Virus record (IMG/VR): IMGVR_UViG_3300029286_003678
Coordinates: 1 to 27,669 of that record
Origin: a virus
Length of the DNA stretch: 27,669 nt
Direction: 5' to 3' (one strand)
Within the stretch, counting starts at the first letter, position 1. Each line of letters starts with the position of its first letter. The notes below the pieces were generated by a model that saw nothing but the letters and a program-made list of their open reading frames with translations, was not told the DNA's origin and ran no database searches. Positions 22,533 through 27,207 of this stretch are shown here, in pieces. Both the position numbers and the translations under genes were made by a program.

Positions 22533-23294
22533 TTAAACAAGTTGCTTTGCCTCCATCTCAAGACCATTCTTAAACCACTCCGCAGGTTTTTTGATATCCT
22601 TTTTATCTTTCTTGAAGTCTTTGCATAACCTAACCATCAACTCCGGGTCAGGCGGATAGCCTTTCTCCATCTGATAGCTAAACATGAAGCTGTAAAGGTT
22701 AACATCCTCAAGCAACTCCGCACAGCAAGCCTCCAATTGCTTTACGCACTCATCTGTAGGCTTAGCATAAGGCAGGTTTTTAGGGGTTTTCCACAGGTCT
22801 AAAAGACCGTTTTGCGTATTGTTAAGTAAATATTGTTTATTTCTATATTGTTCCAGTGCCCCCGGTGTCACTACTACCGGTGACACGGGGGATACTGGTG
22901 TAGTGCCCTTGGTGTCACTAGTGACACCTATGTCACCAGTTGCCTCTGTGGATAACTCCGCATTGAGAAGCGTGTAAATATTAGACCTCCCCTTTGTCCG
23001 GTCAATGCAGATAACCTTAATCTGCTCTAGGCTCTTAAGCATGCGGATGATAGTGCGCCTGCTTACCGCGCAATGCCGGGCTAAAGTAGTCACTGAGGGA
23101 AAACAATCCTGCCCCCTTACATTGGCGTAATAACAAAGCCAGACATACACCGTTACTGCGGTAGATCCTATCCGCTTGCTGATAAACTCAAGAACCGGCT
23201 TGCCTACCCAAAGGAATTTGCCGTCCCGAAGATCCCTGATATCTATGCGTTCTTCTGCCATAAATGTTCTTTTTATTTTTTCCAGCGTATCCAT
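22533..23294 (-). CDS. Replication initiator protein with helix-turn-helix and internal origin
   Basis: The 253-residue protein has a winged HTH at about residues 38-105 (AVTVYVWLCYYANVRGQ, FPSVTTLARHCAVSRRTII, RMLKSLEQIKVICIDRTKG), like HTH_36-type phage replication proteins. A low-complexity T/S/P/V linker follows (about 115-145), then a separate C-terminal helical domain that may recruit helicase. This is the lambda O plan, and the linker DNA carries origin-like iterons. An upstream TTG at 23300 exists, but ATG 23294 is the more normal start; its ribosome site is weak, and it overlaps the PnuC-like gene by 22 bases. It probably loads the host helicase at the internal origin. The helicase loader gene was not seen. 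Confidence 0.8.
   Translation of the reverse strand: MDTLEKIKRTFMAEERIDIRDLRDGKFLWVGKPVLEFISKRIGSTAVTVYVWLCYYANVRGQDCFPSVTTLARHCAVSRRTIIRMLKSLEQIKVICIDRTKGRSNIYTLLNAELSTEATGDIGVTSDTKGTTPVSPVSPVVVTPGALEQYRNKQYLLNNTQNGLLDLWKTPKNLPYAKPTDECVKQLEACCAELLEDVNLYSFMFSYQMEKGYPPDPELMVRLCKDFKKDKKDIKKPAEWFKNGLEMEAKQLV
22787..22955 (-). other. Probable replication origin inside the initiator gene
   Basis: In order on the plus strand: TTTTCCACA at 22787-22795 (fits TTWTNCACA); an AT-rich tract 22817-22852 (31 of 36 A/T); five TGTCAC/GTGACA hexamers at 22866, 22880, 22913, 22921 and 22931, two of them within the perfect 18-bp palindrome GGTGTCACTAGTGACACC (22911-22928); and the perfect inverted DnaA box TGTGGATAA at 22947-22955. 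The hexamers occur in two codon frames, so protein repetition does not explain them. This mirrors lambda ori in gene O. Confidence 0.7.
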
Positions 23295-23470
23295 CCCCAA
23301 AAACTCAAAACAAAATAAACCGCGAATAATACTCCCTGCGCGTAAAGGCCATGTCTGAAATCAACAACTGCCCACCCGGTATTCGTCAGCATCCAAAGCA
23401 GAAAACCTCTCCGGTCGCGCCTGATGTTAAGGACAACACCGATGATTGACAGAGCTGTCAAAAACCACAT
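23273..23470 (-). CDS. Mini PnuC-like membrane protein
   Basis: The 65-residue protein has two or three hydrophobic segments (MWFLTALSIIGVVLNI, GFLLWMLTNTGWAVV and GVLFAVYFVLSFWGWIRW). The pattern N-x-R-(x)n-GF-x-LW-x-x-TN-x-x-W and the end FAVYFxLxxWGxxxW resemble half-size PnuC-like proteins found in phages and plasmids; full PnuC (nicotinamide riboside transporter) is about 220-240 residues. A role in vitamin B3 or NAD supply is suggested by the family but is not proved at this size. Its ATG overlaps the previous stop as TAATG, and its end overlaps the replication gene start. Confidence 0.55.
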   Translation of the reverse strand: MWFLTALSIIGVVLNIRRDRRGFLLWMLTNTGWAVVDFRHGLYAQGVLFAVYFVLSFWGWIRWKK

Positions 23471-23583
23471 TATTTTTTCTTAGGTTTCTTCTTTCCGAAA
23501 GGACGGTTGGCCTCAATTAACTTCCTGCGGTTATACCAGCTAAGTCCTTTATAGACCTTCTTTAAGCCTTTGGTAACTTTCAT
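23470..23583 (-). CDS. Small basic peptide (37 residues)
   Basis: An uninterrupted frame from ATG 23583 to TAA 23470-23472 encodes 37 residues, MKVTKGLKKVYKGLSWYNRRK then LIEANRPFGKKKPKKK. About 40 percent of the residues are K or R, suggesting binding to nucleic acid or membrane. Both ends are coupled: the start overlaps the upstream stop as ATGA, and the stop overlaps the next start as TAATG. GAGGAGTGAGG before the ATG can serve as ribosome site. This double coupling and the absence of any other content in the 110-base interval make it a likely real gene. Function unknown. Confidence 0.7.
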   Translation of the reverse strand: MKVTKGLKKVYKGLSWYNRRKLIEANRPFGKKKPKKK

Positions 23584-23855
23584 AGTTCCTCACTCCTCCT
23601 TATTCTTTCCACGGTGAATTTATCCTCACCGAGTTTGCGGGTCATTAACCCGATAAATATTTGAGCGATGTATTCGCCAACCTCGCTTGAAGCATCGATA
23701 ACCGCCTTGTCGTTGGTAGCCAAATATCCTGCATGAAGCCTTACCTTAGCCTGGCCAAAGGCATACTCGGCAGTTTCAATTGCCCGGGCTATCTGCTTCT
23801 CAATGGTTTTCTTGCCTACCTTTTCATGAAACTTAAACTTGCATACATCGGTCAT
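23580..23855 (-). CDS. Early-region protein of unknown function
   Basis: From ATG 23855 the protein has 91 residues. GGAGG lies eight bases before this ATG, whereas a GTG at 23870 lacks such a site. The protein is mostly helical with an amphipathic centre (IEKQIARAIETAEYAFGQA) and a second helix (VIDASSEVGEYIAQIFIGLM); no known motif was recognised. It is the first gene behind one copy of the shared promoter repeat (23872-23907), so its transcript would have almost no leader. It starts a coupled group of four genes ending with the replication initiator. Confidence 0.65.
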   Translation of the reverse strand: MTDVCKFKFHEKVGKKTIEKQIARAIETAEYAFGQAKVRLHAGYLATNDKAVIDASSEVGEYIAQIFIGLMTRKLGEDKFTVERIRRSEEL

Positions 23856-23871
23856 CTTGATTGCCTCCACT

Positions 23872-23907
23872 GCGTGTATATCGGGTTTTCTTTAAAACTG
23901 TCACACC
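23872..23907 (-). repeat. Promoter repeat copy 1
   Basis: This 36-bp segment matches 24839-24874 at 33 of 36 positions, with the mismatches confined to the promoter spacer. It begins GCGTGTATATCGGGTTTT and ends AAACTGTCACACC on the plus strand. The conserved ends are the -10 and -35 parts of a minus-strand promoter. Confidence 0.8.
23875..23904 (-). promoter_or_regulatory. Early promoter, GTGACA-18-TATACA
   Basis: On the minus strand GTGACA (23904-23899) is followed after 18 bp by TATACA (23880-23875). Predicted RNA would start near 23868, just at the ribosome site of the 91-residue gene. The same design occurs at two further places in the window (24842-24871 and, divergent, 24884-24913). 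Confidence 0.65.
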
Positions 23908-23918
23908 CCTATAAGATA

Positions 23919-24491
23919 TTATTTCAAATAATCCTGAAGCCCTTCCTTTTCAAAGAGTTCTCTGATCCGGACTATTTCCCGGTAAATAATCATTCTGTGT
24001 TTATCAAGACGCCTAGAGGCCTCGCTAATGGTTAGACCCTCTTCGCCTAAAAGTTTGCACAACTTATGCTGTTGAGGTGTAAGCTTCCGGTATGCTTTGG
24101 AGAGTTCTATCTTGAGTTCTGAATTGATCTGCGGCAGGGTTTTATCACTTGCTGCGATTTTGTCTTTTAAGGCAGGTGAATCTTCTTCACTATTAAGCGG
24201 TTCATCCAACGATACACTTTCATAAAATGCTTTGCGTTTATCTGTCTTTGCTTTCTCGGCAAGCTGGCCAAGCACATTCCGGACAACCTCCGCCATATAG
24301 GTCTTTTTTGAAGCGCCGCGGCTTGAATCATACTGACCGCGAACCTCCAGCCAGTGTATAAGGCACTCTTGCAATAGATCATCGAATCCTTCCCGCTCAA
24401 GACATTTCTGTTCTTTTCTGCAATCATTAATTACCTTCTTTGCAACAGCAAGTTCCCAGCTCTCAAATAAACCTCCGTAATTGAGACTCAT
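23919..24491 (-). CDS. Sigma-factor-like transcription regulator
   Basis: The 190-residue protein resembles a small sigma70-family factor. Residues of about 35-95 look like region 2 (FDDLLQECLIHWLEVRGQYD, followed by KKTYMAEVVRNVLGQL), and residues 135-180 look like region 4 with a helix-turn-helix (LTPQQHKLCKLLGEEGLTI then SEASRRLDKHRMIIYREI). A polar linker separates them (SLDEPLNSEEDSP). It could redirect host RNA polymerase to the phage's late or early promoters. The start codon is embedded in an 11-bp hairpin, and AAGGAGG lies six bases before ATG. It is separated from its neighbours by short gaps, unlike the rest of the coupled series. Confidence 0.72.
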   Translation of the reverse strand: MSLNYGGLFESWELAVAKKVINDCRKEQKCLEREGFDDLLQECLIHWLEVRGQYDSSRGASKKTYMAEVVRNVLGQLAEKAKTDKRKAFYESVSLDEPLNSEEDSPALKDKIAASDKTLPQINSELKIELSKAYRKLTPQQHKLCKLLGEEGLTISEASRRLDKHRMIIYREIVRIRELFEKEGLQDYLK

Positions 24492-24527
24492 GAGACACCT
24501 CCTTTTTATTTTTTCTGAGGTGTCTCA
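24491..24527 (-). promoter_or_regulatory. Hairpin sequestering the ribosome site of the sigma-like gene
   Basis: TGAGACACCTC (24491-24501 on plus) and GAGGTGTCTCA (24517-24527) are perfect 11-bp inverted repeats around a 15-base A/T-only-like loop (on mRNA, AGAAAAAATAAAAAG). In the mRNA the 3' arm contains the GAGG of the Shine-Dalgarno sequence and the first base of the start codon. Opening and closing of the stem should control translation; it may also be a protein-binding operator. Confidence 0.75.
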
Positions 24528-24528
24528 A

Positions 24529-24586
24529 ATGAGCCCTAACTAACGATATGCTTTTGAGGATATGAAGTAAATCACGGAGGGCTCAT
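24529..24586 (-). repeat. Second inverted repeat in the sigma-like gene leader
   Basis: ATGAGCCCT (24529-24537) and AGGGCTCAT (24578-24586) are perfect 9-bp inverted repeats, 40 bases apart, directly upstream of the ribosome-site hairpin. Between them is an AT-rich stretch with no gene. Together the two structures fill most of the 121-bp gap after the 69-residue gene. Confidence 0.55.
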
Positions 24587-24612
24587 AAACATATGCAGAG
24601 ATATCGCTATTT

Positions 24613-24822
24613 CTATCTTTTATTCCTCGTTAAATCTTCAATGCCTAATAATTCATTTTGCGTCGGCTCCCTGCCCAAAATACCGGATAGCACCATTATT
24701 ATTGCTTCACAGAGCCTTCCATTCCGGAGTTGTTTTTCCGATACGGAAGAATCCTGCGCATAAACCACGCGTATCCTGCCTCCGAAACGTTTGTTAAAAT
24801 TATTCTTTATCCGCTGCCCCAT
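24613..24822 (-). CDS. Small protein of unknown function, first leftward early gene
   Basis: The 69-residue protein (MGQRIKNNFNKRFGGRIRVV... ending GIEDLTRNKR) has a basic N-terminus and a hydrophobic helix (CEAIIMVLSGILG) in the middle. It lacks an evident helix-turn-helix, so a Cro- or CI-like role cannot be claimed. AGAGGTGA lies five bases before ATG 24822; a GTG at 24831 is less likely. It is the first leftward gene of the divergent control region, directly behind a copy of the promoter repeat (24839-24874). Confidence 0.6.
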   Translation of the reverse strand: MGQRIKNNFNKRFGGRIRVVYAQDSSVSEKQLRNGRLCEAIIMVLSGILGREPTQNELLGIEDLTRNKR

Positions 24823-24838
24823 ATTCTTCACCTCTACA

Positions 24839-24874
24839 GCGTGTATATCGGGTTTTTTCTCAAACTGTCACACC
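24839..24874 (-). repeat. Promoter repeat copy 2
   Basis: Second 36-bp copy, sharing the first 18 bases and the last 13 with the copy at 23872-23907. It lies next to the divergent plus-strand copy, so that the two -35 hexamers face each other. Confidence 0.8.
24842..24871 (-). promoter_or_regulatory. Leftward early promoter, GTGACA-18-TATACA
   Basis: On the minus strand GTGACA (24871-24866) and TATACA (24847-24842) are separated by 18 bp. It reads into the 69-residue gene and probably into all leftward early genes. Confidence 0.65.
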
Positions 24875-24889
24875 GGTACGCTTGTGACA
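24866..24889. promoter_or_regulatory. Inverted repeat between divergent promoters, likely operator
   Basis: TGTCACA (24866-24872) and TGTGACA (24883-24889) form a perfect 7-bp inverted repeat with a 10-base spacer. The arms overlap the -35 elements of both divergent promoters, so a protein bound here could control both directions. Confidence 0.5.
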
Positions 24890-24913
24890 AATCATAAAAA
24901 AAGACGATATATA
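24884..24913 (+). promoter_or_regulatory. Rightward promoter, GTGACA-18-TATATA
   Basis: On the plus strand GTGACA (24884-24889) is followed after 18 bp by TATATA (24908-24913), within the same CGATATA...ACAC context as the leftward copies. It reads into the 115-residue gene and the recombinase. The leader of about 80 bases (24920-25002) holds no gene. Confidence 0.6.
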
Positions 24914-25002
24914 CACATAGAAGCCCCTTGATTCCTCTTGACTTGTCGGGGTTTTGTTATAGGGTTGGGGTGTCTAAATAACCTGAAAGGGGGTGAAAAC
25001 AC

Positions 25003-25350
25003 ATGACAACAGAGCAGAAAAAGAAAAACAAAGAGTTTTTGAGCAAGCTCCATGCCAAGCATTACGGCAAAAAGAAATCAAAAACTCAAAAGCCGAAAGC
25101 TCCGGTTGATAATTCTCCGTCGCCTAAAGAAGGTATTGTCTTAGCGGCTGGCAGCACGCGTAACGAACTAATGCTGACGGCTAAGCAGCGCGGAGTTAAG
25201 AATTTCCGGGTGCTTAATAAGCAGGAGCTCACTGACGTACTCAAGAACATCGGTGATCAGAAGGCTGTCGATACAATTGTGGCTGGGGCCGTGGCCAGAT
25301 GGAAAGCTGGCTGGGGAAAAAATAAACACAAAAAAGAAACCCAAGCATAA
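25003..25350 (+). CDS. Small DNA-binding protein with SAP/HeH-like motif, possible recombination accessory
   Basis: This 115-residue protein has a very basic N-terminal third (KKKNKEFLSKLHAKHYGKKK), a proline-rich linker and a C-terminal segment RNELMLTAKQRGVKNF followed by RVLNKQELTDVL, which fits the helix-extension-helix (SAP/Rho-N/LEM-like) pattern 'ELxxxAKxxGVKxxxxLxKxELxxxL'. The last part (IVAGAVARWKAGW) is an additional helix. AGGGGGTGA six bases before ATG gives a strong start. It lies just before the recombinase and shares its promoter. Small basic proteins next to serine integrases can be directionality factors; this is an inference from location. Confidence 0.6.
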   Translation: MTTEQKKKNKEFLSKLHAKHYGKKKSKTQKPKAPVDNSPSPKEGIVLAAGSTRNELMLTAKQRGVKNFRVLNKQELTDVLKNIGDQKAVDTIVAGAVARWKAGWGKNKHKKETQA

Positions 25351-25360
25351 GTGTTTTACC

Positions 25361-25394
25361 GCCGCCATGCAGAAGATAGTTTTTGCATGGCGGC
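25361..25394 (+). other. 11-bp hairpin before the recombinase gene
   Basis: GCCGCCATGCA (25361-25371) and TGCATGGCGGC (25384-25394) form a perfect stem with a 12-base loop. No T run follows on the plus strand, so it is unlikely to be a terminator. It lies 28 bases before the recombinase ATG and may set the ratio between the two genes or be a binding site. Confidence 0.6.
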
Positions 25395-25421
25395 TTACCA
25401 AAACTGAGAAGGAATGTTTTT

Positions 25422-27143
25422 ATGATTGTGAATACTAAAACAGAAAAGAAAAAACGCTATGTCATCTATACCCGCTGTTCTACTGATGACCAAGCACAAG
25501 GCGACTATACAACCCTTGACGCGCAAGCCCACCACTGCAAAAACATGATGGATGCTTTTGGCTACGAGTTGGCAAACTTTGGTGATAAAGGAATAGTTAA
25601 CGACAACGGCTTTTCCGGAAAAGACCTAAACCGTCCCGGCATCCAAGCCATACTCAAAGACATCCAGAAAAACAAATCCTTTGATGGCATTATCTTCTTC
25701 CGCCTCGACCGCCTGACCCGCAACCCTCGTGATCTATACAGCATGATCGATATTTTCAAGGCGCAAGAAGTCGACTTCCTCTCCGTCCGTGAGAATCTTG
25801 ACAGTTCAACTGCAATCGGTCGAGTTGTCATCGGCATCATCGGATTGCTATCAGCTTTTGAGCGCGAACTCACCGGTGAACGCGTCAAAGCCTCACAGAT
25901 TGCCCGGGCAAGACAAGGCAAATGGGTTGCCGGTAAACCGCCGTTCGGCTACAAACAAGTCAAAGATGGCGAACCGCTTCCAAACGGCAGACAGCCACAT
26001 AAAAATGAAATTGACGAAACAATAGCTCCGCACATAAGACGCATTTTTGAACTGGCAGCTGAGAATAAAACCTTAAGCGAAATCGGTCATACCCTCATAC
26101 AAAACGAAGTGCCGACCGCAAAGAAAATGCTGTGGCGAAAACAAACGGTCGCCAAAATCATCAAGAACCCGTTCTACAAAGGTATGATTTCGTATTCCGG
26201 CGAAATCCACAAAGGCACCCACCTTGCGATCGTTGATGAAGAACTCTGGGATAAAGCAAACCGGGTCATTTCGGCAAACCTTCCCGGCCATAGGTTCAAA
26301 AAAATAGCCAAGGATTATAACCAGCGTTTGAAAGGATTATTGCGATGTGGGAAATGCGGAAGTAGTTTTGTCTGCGCCATAGCGCACAGCCATAACGGAA
26401 ACATCTTTTATTATTATGAATGCAGCCGGGCGAGACAGAAACTCGGATGTGACACCAAGCGGATATCCGCTACGGCGTTTGATGAAGCGGTGATTGCCTT
26501 CTTTAGGCGGGCGTCAAAAGACCAAGAAATCATCGTAAAGGCGATGGGAAATGCGATTAAGGACAATGCGACCAAACTGGATATCTACGACAAAGAAATC
26601 AAAACCCTCCAAAAGAAGCTCGATAAAGCTAAAAAAGCGGCGGCTAAACTCTTAAACCTCGCCATAGAGAAAGTAATCTCCAAAGGCGTCACCTACTCCG
26701 AGAAAATGGACACCTACGAGAAAGAAGTCACCGTATTGGAAGATCAGCTATCTAAAGCGCTGGCACGCCGCAGGGCCGCTGACATGTCGATCCACTCCAG
26801 CGAGTATTTGTATTCAAACCTGCGGTTTGCCATGGCGCATCTGGACGAGGCCCCTGCAGAGGCCCAAATTACCCTGCTAAAAGCCCTTATCAAGGCCATA
26901 GACGTCCATGACGACCACGTGATAATGCGGATGTATATCGGGGAACCTTTCGAGGAACTAACCTGCCAAATTGACCCTAAAAAACAGGAAACCCTGCCCG
27001 TTGCTGTTACCAGCAATGAACAGGGTTCGCCTGAGCGTCCACAATGGCGGAGAGGCAGGGATTCGAACCCTGGGATCTTGCGATCACGCGCTCTCCAAGC
27101 GCGCGCTTTCGACCGCTCAGCCACCTCTCCAAAAATTTTATGA
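25422..27143 (+). CDS. Large serine recombinase (phage integrase)
   Basis: The 573-residue protein has a resolvase-type catalytic domain (residues 12-165) with YTRCSTDDQ (Ser20 nucleophile, Arg18) and DRLTR at 96-100. A recombinase domain follows (about 168-290, GKPPFGYKQV), then a zinc ribbon with Cys309, Cys312, Cys334 and Cys343, and a coiled coil (about 385-450). It should catalyse integration and excision of the prophage. A TTG at 25383 would add 13 residues, but GAAGGA lies eight bases before ATG 25422. The last 32 codons (from residue 542) are read through the antisense of the tRNA-Ser gene, giving the well-known spurious-looking RDSNPG motif; the C-terminus thus depends on the integration site. 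Confidence 0.9.
   Translation: MIVNTKTEKKKRYVIYTRCSTDDQAQGDYTTLDAQAHHCKNMMDAFGYELANFGDKGIVNDNGFSGKDLNRPGIQAILKDIQKNKSFDGIIFFRLDRLTRNPRDLYSMIDIFKAQEVDFLSVRENLDSSTAIGRVVIGIIGLLSAFERELTGERVKASQIARARQGKWVAGKPPFGYKQVKDGEPLPNGRQPHKNEIDETIAPHIRRIFELAAENKTLSEIGHTLIQNEVPTAKKMLWRKQTVAKIIKNPFYKGMISYSGEIHKGTHLAIVDEELWDKANRVISANLPGHRFKKIAKDYNQRLKGLLRCGKCGSSFVCAIAHSHNGNIFYYYECSRARQKLGCDTKRISATAFDEAVIAFFRRASKDQEIIVKAMGNAIKDNATKLDIYDKEIKTLQKKLDKAKKAAAKLLNLAIEKVISKGVTYSEKMDTYEKEVTVLEDQLSKALARRRAADMSIHSSEYLYSNLRFAMAHLDEAPAEAQITLLKALIKAIDVHDDHVIMRMYIGEPFEELTCQIDPKKQETLPVAVTSNEQGSPERPQWRRGRDSNPGILRSRALQARAFDRSATSPKIL
27045..27130 (-). tRNA. tRNA-Ser (GGA anticodon)
   Basis: Complete class II tRNA read on minus. 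The acceptor GGAGAGG (27130-27124) pairs with CCTCTCC (27055-27049), there is a G discriminator, and CCA is encoded at 27047-27045. The D-arm contains GCTGAGCGGTC. The anticodon stem CGCGC/GCGCG encloses loop TTGGAGA with anticodon GGA. The long variable arm is GATC-GCAA-GATC, and the T-arm is CAGGG/CCCTG with TTCGAAT. It borders the prophage, with its 3' end facing the phage. Confidence 0.95.
27045..27130. other. Probable right attachment site (attR) within the tRNA-Ser gene
   Basis: The tRNA 3' end abuts the recombinase gene without a gap, host genes begin beyond the tRNA, and the phage genes lie on the other side. The crossover probably lies within the tRNA. The exact core cannot be set because the other end of the prophage is outside the window. 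Confidence 0.5.
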
Positions 27144-27155
27144 AATAAAATTTTT
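27131..27155 (+). repeat. AT-only stem-loop at the recombinase stop and tRNA 5' end
   Basis: AAAAATTTTA (27131-27140) and TAAAATTTTT (27146-27155) are perfect inverted repeats around TGAAA. The recombinase stop TGA (27141-27143) is the start of the loop, and the tRNA acceptor begins next to the left arm. Without GC pairs it is a weak hairpin; on the plus strand the run of five T makes a poor terminator, and on the minus strand it may be part of the tRNA promoter. Confidence 0.45.
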
Positions 27156-27207
27156 GGTTCCATCGCCCACAAAAAGTTTTATTACGGGAGGGGGAACCTT
27201 AACCTAT

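Noticed and set aside
22861-22940. CRISPR-like short repeats in the initiator gene
   Set aside because: The repeats are six to nine bases, in both orientations and unevenly spaced, with no spacers; they fit iterons rather than CRISPR.
24938-24963. TTGACT...TATAGG on the plus strand as a second promoter before the 115-residue gene
   Set aside because: The spacer is only 14 bp, too short for a normal sigma70 promoter.
25383-25421. Upstream TTG start for the recombinase
   Set aside because: It lies inside the right arm of the hairpin and has no ribosome site, while ATG 25422 has GAAGGA eight bases upstream and begins just before the catalytic domain.
26744-27172. Open frame of 142 codons on the minus strand over the recombinase end and tRNA
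   Set aside because: It is antisense to the catalytic gene's clear coding frame and includes the whole tRNA-Ser gene; it is a shadow.
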